Source: Flavivirga sp. 57AJ16 (GTDB taxonomy: Bacteria > Bacteroidota > Bacteroidia > Flavobacteriales > Flavobacteriaceae). From it: a DNA stretch of 64,000 nucleotides. Numbering within the stretch: the first letter of the stretch is position 1; every line of letters starts with the position of its first letter. The notes under the pieces were generated by a model that searched no databases, was not told the origin of the DNA, and saw only the letters and a list, made by a program, of their open reading frames with translations. A program made the position numbers and the translations under genes. Positions 16,770-26,168 of the stretch are shown piece after piece. Location: contig NZ_JAQZAT010000001.1 in assembly GCF_028736925.1 (NCBI RefSeq), forward strand, positions 62,001 through 126,000, given 5' to 3'.

Positions 16770-17567
16770 TTAATAATTAATAGCAATACTAACAACCAAC
16801 CCTTCATTAGCACGAATATTAAACACCGTTTCGTCTTCAAAAATGAGGTACTGTCCTTTTACTCCAACTAATTTACCTGAGTACTGTTGTTCTTTAACTA
16901 TATTTAAACTTTTGGGTTTTTTAGGATATTTATATACTGGAAATTCTAAATTAGTCTCTGTATTGGTTTCAATAAAATAGTCTTTAACCTCATTAGGAAT
17001 ATACTGTTTTAAGCGCTCTCGCCACGCTACTAAGTCTTCATCTTCAATATCATTTTTAAGCATTTTTCGCCAATTCGTTTTATCTGCTACATGCTCTTTT
17101 AAAGCGACTTCTGTAATGCCCGCTAAATAACGGTTAGGAACTTCAACAATTTCAATCGCTTCATGAGCCCCTTGATCTATCCAACGTGTTGGGACTTGAT
17201 TTTTTCTTGTAACCCCCACTTTTACATTACTAGAGTTAGCTAAATATACAATATGTGGCTGCAATTGAGCCCGTTTTTCAAATTCCAAATCTCGGTCTTC
17301 CTTGCCTAAATGCGCTGTGCTTAGCTCAGGGCGCATAATCCAATCGGCTGCTTGTGGCACTTCAAAAAAGCACTGTTTATCAAACCCCTGCCTGTAAATA
17401 GGTTTATTTAATCCGCAGTTTAAACATTGATATTTAACAAATTGAAGCGTTACACTTTTATTCAACAATTGATTCATGTTCAAAAAATCGTTTTCAAACA
17501 CCAAATAATATTGAATAGGGCTGGCAAACTCTGTTTCCATTTTTGTTAAAACACCTTGGTAAGTCAT
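16770..17567 (-). CDS. DUF2797 domain protein
   Basis: This 265-residue soluble protein is of unknown function. Cysteines C48, C51 and C66 (YQCLNCG..KQCFF) suggest a metal site. The segment IVYLANSSNVKVGVTRKNQV followed by PTRWIDQGA looks like a GIY-YIG-type core, so a nucleic-acid or nuclease role is possible but unproven. The ATG at 17567 (MTYQGVLTKMETEF) replaces an upstream ATG whose extra 34 residues overlap the divergent GH3 gene. The remaining gap to that gene is 42 bp. Confidence 0.82.
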   Translation of the reverse strand: MTYQGVLTKMETEFASPIQYYLVFENDFLNMNQLLNKSVTLQFVKYQCLNCGLNKPIYRQGFDKQCFFEVPQAADWIMRPELSTAHLGKEDRDLEFEKRAQLQPHIVYLANSSNVKVGVTRKNQVPTRWIDQGAHEAIEIVEVPNRYLAGITEVALKEHVADKTNWRKMLKNDIEDEDLVAWRERLKQYIPNEVKDYFIETNTETNLEFPVYKYPKKPKSLNIVKEQQYSGKLVGVKGQYLIFEDETVFNIRANEGLVVSIAINY

Positions 17568-17609
17568 AAAAAAAAGTCTTATTTTTAAAATCTTAAAGAT
17601 AAAATAAAT

Positions 17610-19124
17610 ATGCCAATACCGATAGTAAATTCCATTGCTTCTTGGTTCCTTAAAAAGCGATTCCATCAAATAGAATTATTTTTAAAATATCCTAACGAAG
17701 TACAAAATGAGTTACTATTAAACCTTATAGACATTGCTAAAGACACTGAAATCGGCAAAGAGTATGACTTTGCTTCCATTAAGAACTACAGAACATTTTC
17801 AGAACGTGTTCCCATTAAAAATTACGAAGGTTGGCAGGACGTTATTGAGCGTTCCCGAAAAGGGGAAACCAATATTTTTTGGCCCGGCCCTATAAAATGG
17901 TTTGCAAAGTCTAGTGGCACGACCAGAGCTAAAAGCAAATTTATTCCAGTAAGTACAGAATCGCTTGAAGATTGTCATTATGCTGCTAGCAAAGATCTAT
18001 TATGTATGTATCTTAATAACAATGAAGATTCTCAATTGTTTACAGGAAAGAGCTTACGCTTGGGTGGAAGTAAAGAGTTGTACAAAGAAAACGGTACGGT
18101 ATTTGGCGACTTATCAGCCATCCTAATTGATAATATGCCTTTTTGGGCAGAATTTAGTAGCACACCGAGCAACAGAGTATCACTCATGAGCGATTGGGAA
18201 CACAAAATGCAAGCTATTGTAGATGAGACTATAAATGAAAATGTAACGAGTCTTGCCGGTGTCCCCTCATGGATGCTCGTGCTACTTAATAATGTTTTAG
18301 ATACAACTGGAAAACAAAACATTCATGACATATGGCCTAATTTAGAAGTCTATTTTCATGGAGGGGTTAGCTTTACTCCATACAAAGATCAATACAAAAA
18401 AATTCTTCTAAAAAACGATTTTAAGTATTATGAGATCTATAATGCTTCGGAAGGTTTTTTTGCCATTCAAGATCAAAACGACTCTGATGAATTATTATTG
18501 ATGCTTGATTATGGGATTTTCTATGAGTTTATTCCTATGAATATTTATGCGACTAATGAAGAAAAGGCCATGCCCTTAAGCGAGGTCAAGCTAAATCAAA
18601 ATTACGCTGTAATTATTACGACAAATGCCGGATTATGGCGTTATAAAATTGGTGATACCATTAGGTTTACATCATTAAGCCCTTACAGAATAAAAGTATC
18701 TGGCAGAACCAAGCATCATATTAATGTTTTTGGTGAAGAACTCATTATTGAAAATGCCGAAAACGCTTTAAAAAAAGTATGCAAACGTACTAAATCCGAA
18801 ATTGTAGATTTTACAGCAGCTCCAATATTTATGGAAGGCAAAGAAAAAGGAGCTCATGAATGGCTTATTGAATTTAAAACACCACCAAAAAACCTCCATT
18901 ATTTTAATGAGTTATTTGATAATGCTTTAAAAGCCTTAAACTCCGACTACGAAGCCAAACGCTACAATAACATAACACTTAATAAGCCTAAAATTAATAT
19001 CGCCAGAGAGCATTTGTTCTATGATTGGCTAAAACAAAATAACAAATTGGGCGGACAGCATAAAGTACCCAGGCTTTCTAATACACGTGATTATATGGAC
19101 GACCTGCTCCGTTTAAATTATTAA
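17610..19124 (+). CDS. GH3 family acyl-adenylate-forming enzyme
   Basis: This 504-residue member of the GH3 branch of the ANL superfamily is related to plant GH3 enzymes that conjugate hormones to amino acids. Core motifs: KSSGTTRAKSKFIPVS (ATP-binding loop, near residue 106), YNASEGFFAIQD (A5-like) and LWRYKIGDTIRFTS (A8-like), then GRTKHHINVFGEELIIENAE and a C-terminal HKVPRLSNTRDYMDDLL. Bacterial homologs are common in this phylum but their substrates are unknown; conjugation of a carboxylic acid to an amine is the family expectation. No pathway genes are adjacent. Confidence 0.9.
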   Translation: MPIPIVNSIASWFLKKRFHQIELFLKYPNEVQNELLLNLIDIAKDTEIGKEYDFASIKNYRTFSERVPIKNYEGWQDVIERSRKGETNIFWPGPIKWFAKSSGTTRAKSKFIPVSTESLEDCHYAASKDLLCMYLNNNEDSQLFTGKSLRLGGSKELYKENGTVFGDLSAILIDNMPFWAEFSSTPSNRVSLMSDWEHKMQAIVDETINENVTSLAGVPSWMLVLLNNVLDTTGKQNIHDIWPNLEVYFHGGVSFTPYKDQYKKILLKNDFKYYEIYNASEGFFAIQDQNDSDELLLMLDYGIFYEFIPMNIYATNEEKAMPLSEVKLNQNYAVIITTNAGLWRYKIGDTIRFTSLSPYRIKVSGRTKHHINVFGEELIIENAENALKKVCKRTKSEIVDFTAAPIFMEGKEKGAHEWLIEFKTPPKNLHYFNELFDNALKALNSDYEAKRYNNITLNKPKINIAREHLFYDWLKQNNKLGGQHKVPRLSNTRDYMDDLLRLNY

Positions 19125-19202
19125 ACCTGTCTATAATCTCCTATCAAAATATCCTGCGAAATCATTAAATAAAAAAATTCTTGAAACAGACTATCCCTAC
19201 CT

Positions 19203-19238
19203 AGTCGGCAGACAGGCCCGAGGCAGAGCCTTCGGGGA
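19203..19238. repeat. CCTGCC-type half palindrome plus CCCGAGGC/GCCTTCGGGG hairpin
   Basis: TAGTCGGCAGACAGG is half of the CCTGCC repeat, joined to a CCCGAGGC..GCCTTCGGGG stem-loop. The pair forms a GC-rich patch in the gap between the GH3 and OmpA genes and could also terminate the GH3 transcript. Confidence 0.55.
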
Positions 19239-19306
19239 ATTATTTAGAATTAACGAATTAAATGACGATTGATCCAAGAAATTCTCTCAAAACTTGGGTT
19301 ATGGGT

Positions 19307-19314
19307 TACATTTG
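19307..19314 (+). promoter_or_regulatory. Candidate -7 element of the OmpA/PD40 gene
   Basis: TACATTTG matches TAnnTTTG exactly 39 nt before the ATG. No TTG is found at the expected distance upstream, so support is partial. Confidence 0.3.
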
Positions 19315-19353
19315 GTTCCTAATTAATCCTAACCTCTCAAACCCCTCTAAAAG

Positions 19354-20952
19354 ATGAAAGCTAAGTTATGCCTTTTTATTTTCCTTATTTCCAATATGGC
19401 CATTAGCCAAGGAACTTCAAATTTAATAACATCAAATAATTTTTCATTGGACAATTTGCCTACATCAAAAGCCATTGATGCGAATGGATTCGATTTTGAA
19501 CTTTTAGATGCTGGTGTTAATACTAAATATTCCGAAATAGGTTCGGGTTTTTTTAGAAATAAACTTATTATGGTTTCCTCGAAAAAACTTGGTGGTTTAG
19601 CAAAAATAGACCCTAACACCAATGAGGCGTATAAAGATTTATTTTGCTTGGACATTCGTAAAAATGGTTCGCTAAGCTTACCATTATTATTTTCTAGAAT
19701 ACTTAATACCAGAGATAGCGAAGACCAATTAACATTCACCCCAGATCAAAAAACGGTATATTACACCAGAAGTAGTAAAGAAAACTCCATGGAGTATAAA
19801 TTGTATAAAGCTGTTTTAGAAGAAGGCTCGCATGGTAATTGGATCAATGAACAACTATTAAATATTAATAGAAAGAACGTTTCAATAGAAAATCCTTTTA
19901 TGAGCCCTAAAGGCGATAAGCTATATTTTTCATCGAATATGCCAGAATCTATTGGGGGTTACGACATCTATGTTTCAAATATAAATACAGATGGGACTTT
20001 AAGTACCCCAGAAAATTTAGGAAGCACTATTAACACTCTTTTAGACGAAAAATATCCGTCTCTTTCTATGGATTCTAAATATTTATATTTCTCGTCTAAA
20101 GGCCATGATAATATGGGAGGCTTTGATCTTTTTATAAGTAAAATTTTAAGCAGCGGCTACAGAACGCCAAGAAATATGGGAAGTACCATTAATACCCCAT
20201 ATGATGAAATTGCTTATTTCTTAGCGGCAAAAAACAAAGGATATGTATCTTCAAACAGACCAAGTGGGAAAGGTGGTTTCGATATTTATACGGCAACTAA
20301 TGATGAGATTATTCAAACCATTAAAGGTAAAGTATTGGATTTAGAAACTAAAATAAAACTCCCTAACACCTTAGTCATTCTAAAAGACGATGAAGGTCAT
20401 GAAATTTCCAGGCAATTAACCAAAGCGAATGCTACCTATAAGTTTGATGTTATACCTTTTGAATCGTACAGTATTGTAACACAAAAGGACGGATTTAAAG
20501 ATGGTGATTTTAATTTTATAACTACGAGAAGTTATAATACAGCTTATACCAAAGATTTAGAATTACTGACTACCGAACCTGTAATTACGAAAGTTGAAGA
20601 TGAGTTAAGAATTGTTTTAGAAAACATTTATTTCGATTTTAATAAATGGAGCGTCAAAGAAGCGTCTTTTATTTCTTTAAACAAAGTTGTTAAAGTATTA
20701 AAAGCGCATCCTGAAATAAAATTAGTTATTAATGCCCATACCGATAACAAGGGTAGAGATTCATATAATTTAAACTTGTCCAAGAAACGTGCTGCATCGG
20801 CTGTAACGTATTTAACAGATAATGGTATTAACAAAAACAGATTACAATCTAAAGGCTACGGTGAGACTAAACCAAAAATTGATTGTAAAAATGATTGTAC
20901 CAAAGAAAATTTACAAACAAATAGGCGCGTAGAATTTGTTATTTTAGAATAA
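19354..20952 (+). CDS. OmpA-family protein with PD40 beta-propeller (SprE/PorE-like architecture without TPR)
   Basis: This 532-residue protein has a signal peptide (FLISNMAISQG). Residues 120-310 carry PD40/WD40-like blades (FMSPKGDKLYFSSNMPESIG, GGYDIYVSNIN, GGFDLFISKI, GGFDIYTATN). Residues 315-400 resemble a carboxypeptidase-regulatory-like sandwich (IKGKVLDLETKIKLPNTLVI). The C-terminus is an OmpA peptidoglycan-binding domain (IYFDFNKWSVKEAS, NAHTDNKGRDSYNLNLSKKR, GYGETKP, NRRVEFVIL). Such proteins anchor outer-membrane complexes, including type IX secretion parts, to the cell wall. No PorP/SprF gene is adjacent; the nearest is at 42.6 kb. Confidence 0.9.
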   Translation: MKAKLCLFIFLISNMAISQGTSNLITSNNFSLDNLPTSKAIDANGFDFELLDAGVNTKYSEIGSGFFRNKLIMVSSKKLGGLAKIDPNTNEAYKDLFCLDIRKNGSLSLPLLFSRILNTRDSEDQLTFTPDQKTVYYTRSSKENSMEYKLYKAVLEEGSHGNWINEQLLNINRKNVSIENPFMSPKGDKLYFSSNMPESIGGYDIYVSNINTDGTLSTPENLGSTINTLLDEKYPSLSMDSKYLYFSSKGHDNMGGFDLFISKILSSGYRTPRNMGSTINTPYDEIAYFLAAKNKGYVSSNRPSGKGGFDIYTATNDEIIQTIKGKVLDLETKIKLPNTLVILKDDEGHEISRQLTKANATYKFDVIPFESYSIVTQKDGFKDGDFNFITTRSYNTAYTKDLELLTTEPVITKVEDELRIVLENIYFDFNKWSVKEASFISLNKVVKVLKAHPEIKLVINAHTDNKGRDSYNLNLSKKRAASAVTYLTDNGINKNRLQSKGYGETKPKIDCKNDCTKENLQTNRRVEFVILE

Positions 20953-21178
20953 CATAGCTAAATCAATTAACAATTGGTATAACGACGTTTTCTGAACACG
21001 CCTTTAATTCCGATTAAATACAACAGCAACAGTTTTTAAACGAGTATTTCGTCTAATCATCTAAAAGCCAAAAAAAAGTTTTGTGTACCATTCAATTAAG
21101 CATACTTTTAATGAAGTTTTTAAAAACACTGTGAAAAATTCGTCCATAATGTCTTTTATTAATTAACATCCATAAAAT

Positions 21179-21210
21179 AAAAAACCACGCTAAATAGCGT
21201 GGTTTTTTTA
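21179..21210. terminator. Bidirectional terminator between the OmpA gene and clpX
   Basis: AAAAACCACGCTA and TAGCGTGGTTTTT form a 13-bp stem with a 2-nt loop, flanked by A-runs and T-runs on both sides. It lies between convergent genes and can serve both. Confidence 0.9.
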
Positions 21211-21228
21211 TACTAGACAATTTAATTT

Positions 21229-22461
21229 TTATGAAACTGCTTTTAGTTTCTTTAAAGTTGTTTTCGTTAATTTATCCTCGGCGTACACTTTAGTTACATT
21301 TAACTTCTTCTCATTACTACTAGGCAACTCGAACATAGCATCTGTTAATATTTCTTCGCAAAGCGAACGCAACCCTCTGGCTCCTAATTTATACTCAATC
21401 GCTTTGTTTACAATAAAGTTTAAAGCGCCATCTGTTATAGTAAAATCAATATCATCCATTTCAAACAACTTCTTGTATTGTTTGATGATGGCATTTTTAG
21501 GCTCGGTTAAAATCGCTCTTAAAGTATCTGCATCTAAAGGATCCATATAGGTAAGCACTGGTAAACGACCTATAATTTCAGGAATTAATCCGAAGTCTTT
21601 TAAATCTTTCGGAATAATGTATTGGAGCAGGTGATCTTGATCTACAACATCATCAGACATTGAAGCGCTGTAACCTACTGCCTGCATATTTAAACGTTTC
21701 GAGATAATACGATCAATCCCATCAAAGGCCCCTCCTGCTATAAACAAAATATTTTCTGTGTTAACTTCGATGAATTTTTGGTCTGGATGTTTACGTCCTC
21801 CTTTAGGCGGTACATTAACAACAGTGCCTTCTAAAAGCTTTAATAGCGCCTGTTGTACCCCTTCTCCAGAAACATCACGAGTAATAGATGGATTATCACT
21901 TTTACGGGCAATTTTATCGATCTCATCAATAAAAACAATCCCTTTTTCTGCTTTTTCTAAATTATAATCTGCCGCTTGCAATAAACGTGTTAAAATACTT
22001 TCCACATCTTCTCCAACATAACCTGCTTCGGTTAAAACAGTAGCATCAACTATGGCCAATGGTACATTTAACATTCTAGCAATCGTTTTTGCCATTAAAG
22101 TCTTTCCTGTACCTGTTTGCCCTACCATAATGATATTACTTTTTTGAATATCTATATCATCTTTAGAAAGAGGCTGTAATAAACGCTTATAATGATTATA
22201 AACGGCCACAGACATTATTTTTTTAGTCATATTCTGACCAATAATATATTCATCAAGAAATGCTTTAATTTGCTGTGGCTTACGAAGTTTTAACTCCGCA
22301 GATAAGTCACTACTGTCACTTTGTTTAGATTCTTCGATTACAATACCATGTGCCTGCTCTATACATCTATCGCATATATGAGCATCTAAACCTGCTATTA
22401 ATAAATTAGTTTCGGGTTTCTTTCTACCACAAAACGAACATTCTAATTCTTCTTTTGCCAT
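21229..22461 (-). CDS. clpX: ATP-dependent Clp protease ATP-binding subunit ClpX
   Basis: ClpX unfolds tagged proteins and feeds them to ClpP. The 410-residue protein has an N-terminal C4 zinc finger ([14 protein letters not shown]), Walker A GQTGTGKT at residues 114-121, Walker [13 protein letters not shown], sensor and pore-loop regions ([12 protein letters not shown]), and the C-terminal AAA lid with KYGARG-like [13 protein letters not shown]. Length is normal. It follows clpP by 76 bp on the minus strand and is likely cotranscribed with it. Confidence 0.97.
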   Translation of the reverse strand: MAKEELECSFCGRKKPETNLLIAGLDAHICDRCIEQAHGIVIEESKQSDSSDLSAELKLRKPQQIKAFLDEYIIGQNMTKKIMSVAVYNHYKRLLQPLSKDDIDIQKSNIIMVGQTGTGKTLMAKTIARMLNVPLAIVDATVLTEAGYVGEDVESILTRLLQAADYNLEKAEKGIVFIDEIDKIARKSDNPSITRDVSGEGVQQALLKLLEGTVVNVPPKGGRKHPDQKFIEVNTENILFIAGGAFDGIDRIISKRLNMQAVGYSASMSDDVVDQDHLLQYIIPKDLKDFGLIPEIIGRLPVLTYMDPLDADTLRAILTEPKNAIIKQYKKLFEMDDIDFTITDGALNFIVNKAIEYKLGARGLRSLCEEILTDAMFELPSSNEKKLNVTKVYAEDKLTKTTLKKLKAVS

Positions 22462-22537
22462 TAATCTATATCTATTTTCTGGGTGTAAATTGCTACAGAT
22501 CCCTCAATAACAATAAACTAAATTACGATTTTTTTAC

Positions 22538-23212
22538 TTAATTACGCGATAAAATCTCATCAATCATACCGTATTCCTTAGCTTTATCTGCTTTCATCCA
22601 ATAATCTCGATCACTGTCCTCATAGACTTTGTCGTAATCTTGTCCCGAATGCTTACTAATAATTTTATAAAGTTCTTCTTTTAAGATCAGGATTTCCCTA
22701 GCTGTAATTTCAATATCACTCGCCTGCCCTTGTGCTCCCCCTAATGGCTGATGTATCATAACCCTTGAGTGCGTTAAGCCACTACGCTTTCCTTTCTCTC
22801 CAGCACATAGCAAAACAGCTCCCATAGAGGCTGCCATTCCAGTACAAATAGTTGCTACGTCTGGTTTTATAAACTGCATCGTATCATAAATCCCCAATCC
22901 GGCATAAACACTCCCTCCTGGAGAATTAATATAAATCTGAATATCTTTTGAAGCGTCAACACTTTCTAAAAACAACAATTGTGCCTGTATAATATTAGCG
23001 ACCTGATCGTTAATAGCTGTTCCCATAAAAATAATACGATCCATCATTAAACGAGAAAATACATCAAAAATAGCGATGTTCATTTGACGTTCTTCAATAA
23101 TGTTTGGTGTTAAGCTAGTTGGATACATACTACTTATAATTTTATTGTAATATGTGCTGTTAATACCTTGATCTTTTATCGCGAATTTTTCAAATTCCTT
23201 TGCGTAATCCAT
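22538..23212 (-). CDS. clpP: ATP-dependent Clp protease proteolytic subunit ClpP
   Basis: This 224-residue serine protease forms the tetradecameric chamber used with ClpX. The catalytic Ser129 lies in GMAASMGAVL and His154 in SRVMIHQPLGG. INSPGGSVYAGLGIYDTM is the conserved handle region. Its place between tig and clpX is the widespread bacterial arrangement. A terminator-like hairpin separates it from tig, so clpP may also have its own promoter, which I could not locate. Confidence 0.97.
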   Translation of the reverse strand: MDYAKEFEKFAIKDQGINSTYYNKIISSMYPTSLTPNIIEERQMNIAIFDVFSRLMMDRIIFMGTAINDQVANIIQAQLLFLESVDASKDIQIYINSPGGSVYAGLGIYDTMQFIKPDVATICTGMAASMGAVLLCAGEKGKRSGLTHSRVMIHQPLGGAQGQASDIEITAREILILKEELYKIISKHSGQDYDKVYEDSDRDYWMKADKAKEYGMIDEILSRN

Positions 23213-23297
23213 AGTCTTTTTAATATTTAATTCGATAATTGCCTGATTAACATATAAATGGCAAAAAACCTATTTTAAAAATTCTTTATTTTTGAAT

Positions 23298-23327
23298 AAA
23301 AAACGCTTAAACCCGTAGATTTAAGCG
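23298..23327 (-). terminator. Terminator after tig
   Basis: CGCTTAAA (23304-23311) pairs with TTTAAGCG (23320-23327) and on the minus strand is followed by a run of six T. It lies between tig and clpP and would reduce read-through. Confidence 0.75.
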
Positions 23328-23353
23328 CTTAAATATAAGGAATTATTCTTTAC

Positions 23354-24682
23354 TTATTTATCACCATAAACTTCTTTTACAAACTTTTCATAGCTTAATT
23401 CTTTAACCTTGATATTTGCTTTTTCTTTGTAAACTGCTAATAATTTTTGGCTAATTAATTGCTCTGAAATTCTGCGTGCTTCATCTTGGTTTGACAATAC
23501 GCGTGCAGCAATGTCGTCTAATTCTTTATCAGAAGGATTCATTTGGCCAAATTGAGCCATTTGCCCTTTAATCATTTCCCTAGCATGATTTTTAATATCA
23601 TCCATGGTTACTTGAACATTATTATCGGTTATTAGTTTCCCTTCAATTAATTGATAGCGTAAACTTTTTTCCGATTTTTCGTACTCTTCTCTTGCCTGCA
23701 CCTCATCCATTTCCTTTTCGCCAGCAGTTTGCATCCATTTTGTTAAAAATTCGGCAGGCAAATCAAACTTAGTGCTTTCAATTAAATACTCTGTCACATC
23801 ATTTAAAAGCTTCTGGTCTGCTTGTTGCACAAATTGCTTTTCGGCATCTTCTTTTATCTTGGCTCTTAATTCTGTAACTGTAGTGACCGTATCTTTTCCA
23901 AAAAGCTTATCGAACAGCTCTTGGTCTAAATCTGCCAACTCACGTTCATTAATCTCTGTAATCGTAAAGTTTACTTCAATATCCAAACCATGTACTTCAT
24001 CATGATCCAATTTTAAAGCATGCATTAATTCGTGCTCATCATCATAAAGTCCTTTGGTTTTTAAAGTAATAACGTCACCAACTTTGGCCCCTATAAATTG
24101 TTTCTCGGTAGCTTTTCCTTTAAATTTATCTAAAGTTAAAGTGACTGTATTATCAATTTCTTTTTCCTCATTTTTATAAACACCGGTAATTTCGCTGTCT
24201 TTTACAACAACATCTTGAGGCACTAACTTCCCATATTGTTTCTGAATACGCTCAACCTGCTCATCGATCATTTTATCGTCAGCAATAATATTATATTGCG
24301 TAATCGCTTTTTTACCTTTTAAGTTTACTTCAAATTCTGGTGCTAGGCCTAATTCGAATTCAAAAGAAAATTCATCAGCATCCCAATTAATGCCATCTTG
24401 CTGTTTTGGTAAAGGTTGTCCCAATACATCCAGCTTTTCTTCTGTAAGGTACTTGTTTAAAGCCTCTTGTAACAACTTATTGACCTCATCTACCAAAACA
24501 GCCTTTCCGTATTGTTTTTTAACCATTCCCATTGGCACATGCCCTTTTCTAAAACCAGGGATATTCGCTGTTTTACGATAGTCAACTAAGATTTTTTCAA
24601 CTTTATCACTATAGTCTTCTTTAGCGATATCTACTTTTACAACAGCATTTAATGCATCAACGTTTTCTCTTGTAATATTCAT
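23354..24682 (-). CDS. tig: Trigger factor
   Basis: This ribosome-bound chaperone and peptidyl-prolyl isomerase has 442 residues. The ribosome-docking signature GFRKGHVP lies at residues 43-50. A PPIase-like middle domain and a long helical C-terminal chaperone domain (KFDLPAEFLTKWMQTAGEKE onward) follow. Bacteroidetes trigger factors have a divergent middle domain, as here. It is the first gene of the tig - clpP - clpX set and has a well-formed promoter 88 bp upstream. Confidence 0.96.
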   Translation of the reverse strand: MNITRENVDALNAVVKVDIAKEDYSDKVEKILVDYRKTANIPGFRKGHVPMGMVKKQYGKAVLVDEVNKLLQEALNKYLTEEKLDVLGQPLPKQQDGINWDADEFSFEFELGLAPEFEVNLKGKKAITQYNIIADDKMIDEQVERIQKQYGKLVPQDVVVKDSEITGVYKNEEKEIDNTVTLTLDKFKGKATEKQFIGAKVGDVITLKTKGLYDDEHELMHALKLDHDEVHGLDIEVNFTITEINERELADLDQELFDKLFGKDTVTTVTELRAKIKEDAEKQFVQQADQKLLNDVTEYLIESTKFDLPAEFLTKWMQTAGEKEMDEVQAREEYEKSEKSLRYQLIEGKLITDNNVQVTMDDIKNHAREMIKGQMAQFGQMNPSDKELDDIAARVLSNQDEARRISEQLISQKLLAVYKEKANIKVKELSYEKFVKEVYGDK

Positions 24683-24762
24683 TTCAAATTATATAAAGCC
24701 TTGTATCAGGCATTTAACAATAAAGCTTTCTTTTAGAAAACTAAAATTTATGTAACCAAAAT

Positions 24763-24796
24763 TGGGATGCAAAAATATAATATTTTTACATCCCAA
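24763..24796. repeat. Hyphenated palindrome over the tig promoter
   Basis: TTGGGATGCAAAAATAT and its near-complement AATATTTTTACATCCCAA form a 34-bp inverted repeat with one or two mismatches. It includes the -7 element of tig and most of the spacer, and lies 28 bp after the upstream gene. It may be a terminator for that gene, an operator for tig, or both. Confidence 0.6.
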
Positions 24797-24800
24797 CAAA
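24770..24800 (-). promoter_or_regulatory. Promoter of tig
   Basis: On the minus strand TTTG (24797-24800), a 19-nt spacer and TATTTTTG (24770-24777) match the Bacteroidetes sigma-A consensus in both boxes and in spacing. The leader would be about 80 nt. Confidence 0.6.
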
Positions 24801-24823
24801 GTTTTTAACCGCTTGATTCAAAG

Positions 24824-25171
24824 CTATTTTTTATCGTCTTTTAAAAGTGAATGAAGTATCGATTGCAAAAAAGAAAGCAGTATGCTAAACAACACCGCTA
24901 TCCAAATACTACTTACCGAAAAACCATCAATTAAATTATCGGCCAATAAAATAATCAAAGCATTAATTATCAATAGAAACAAGCCTAAGGTAATTATGGT
25001 TATTGGCAGCGTTAAAATAACTAAAATAGGTTTCACAAGCAGATTCAATACCGATAGCACAATAGCTACAATAAGAGCTGTTACGTAGCCATCTACATGC
25101 ACCCCTTTTAAAAAATATGCTATTACAAATACAGCTACGGCGTTTAATAAGAGTTTGATTATGAGATTCAT
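24824..25171 (-). CDS. Phage-holin-family (superfamily IV) membrane protein
   Basis: This 115-residue protein has four hydrophobic segments: LLLNAVAVFVIAYFLKGV, ALIVAIVLSVLNLLVKPILV, ILTLPITIITLGLFLLIINA and SIWIAVLFSILLSFLQSIL. The pattern NLLVKPILVILTLPITIITL is the mark of the 4-TMS holin-like family (DUF360-type). Despite the name, these are chromosomal proteins of unknown function in most bacteria, and no phage genes lie nearby. Confidence 0.85.
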   Translation of the reverse strand: MNLIIKLLLNAVAVFVIAYFLKGVHVDGYVTALIVAIVLSVLNLLVKPILVILTLPITIITLGLFLLIINALIILLADNLIDGFSVSSIWIAVLFSILLSFLQSILHSLLKDDKK

Positions 25172-25274
25172 TTGCTTATATTAAATGGGTCTTACCTATT
25201 AGACATTATGTGCATAATAAATGTTTCATATAGTCGTTGGTTTTTTATTATACATCATTTAAATATACATAAAA

Positions 25275-26039
25275 TTATACCACGAACTGCATAACAGCCT
25301 CAAAAAAGTCTTTTGGGTTTTCGGCATGCAACCAGTGTCCCGAATTGGAAATAGTAGTAATTTCAACTTTGGTAAAATGATTAGAAATCACGCTTTCATC
25401 CTCTGGGCCTATATATTCCGATCTATCTCCACGTAAAAACAAGGTGTCCTTCTCAAACTTAGCATAACTTGGCAAGGCTTCTCCTACCTCTCCTACTTCT
25501 TCTTTTAAAACTTCTAAATTTATACGTAGCGCTAATGTGCCTTTTTCAATCCAGTATAGGTTTTTTAATAAAAATTGACGGGTTCCAAAATCTGACACAT
25601 AATTACTTAATAAATCATCTGCATCCCCCCTGCTCTTAATCACATCAAAATCCAACGCACTTAAACCTTCCAAAATGGCATCATGGTGAATGGGATAAAA
25701 GCGTGGAGAAATATCTGCAACAATTAATTTCGAAACTATTTCTGGATATTGCGTTGCAAATAACATGGCCGTTTTGCCTCCCATTGAATGTCCCAATAAT
25801 ATAATATTATTAAGATTATGAGTATCGCAATAGTGTTTTAGGTCTTCTGCAAGCACTTCGTAATTAAAATGGTCATCCCAAAAGCTACGCCCATGATTAC
25901 GCTGGTCTACCAAATGAACCTGAAAATGATGCTCGCTAAATTGACGCCCAAGTGTTTTCCAGTTATCGCTCATTCCTAAAAAGCCATGAAGAATTACGAA
26001 TGGCCGACCTTCCCCTGTTATATTTGAATGTAATACCAT
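25275..26039 (-). CDS. Alpha/beta hydrolase (YbfF-like esterase)
   Basis: This 254-residue hydrolase has an oxyanion loop LHGFLGMSDNW, the VDQRNHGRS strand, nucleophile elbow LLGHSMGGKTAM (Ser), a later acid in LRGDRSEYI and the final His in SNSGHWLHAENP. The pattern matches the YbfF/abhydrolase-1 esterases, whose natural substrates (short acyl or thioesters) are uncertain. It lies downstream of pdxJ with 129 bp between, which holds two small hairpins. Confidence 0.9.
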   Translation of the reverse strand: MVLHSNITGEGRPFVILHGFLGMSDNWKTLGRQFSEHHFQVHLVDQRNHGRSFWDDHFNYEVLAEDLKHYCDTHNLNNIILLGHSMGGKTAMLFATQYPEIVSKLIVADISPRFYPIHHDAILEGLSALDFDVIKSRGDADDLLSNYVSDFGTRQFLLKNLYWIEKGTLALRINLEVLKEEVGEVGEALPSYAKFEKDTLFLRGDRSEYIGPEDESVISNHFTKVEITTISNSGHWLHAENPKDFFEAVMQFVV

Positions 26040-26052
26040 AATCCTCCCTTAA

Positions 26053-26167
26053 TCCCTCCAAAGGAGGGAAACTATTACGTAATTATTCACTTTTTTTAAT
26101 CTTTTTTTCAAATCTATCTGCTTGATTCCGTCATGTTTTCGGCAGAGTTTCTTTCCCTTTGGGAAAG
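26053..26167. repeat. Two short hairpins between pdxJ and the hydrolase gene
   Basis: TCCCTCC-AAA-GGAGGGA (26053-26069) and CTTTCCC-TTT-GGGAAAG (26151-26167) are compact stem-loops of repeat type. The second lies 1 bp from the pdxJ stop codon and may act as its terminator. Confidence 0.55.
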
Positions 26168-26168
26168 A

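Noticed and set aside
24824-25171. Prophage remnant based on the holin-family protein
   Set aside because: This family is chromosomal in many bacteria, and no other phage gene is nearby.
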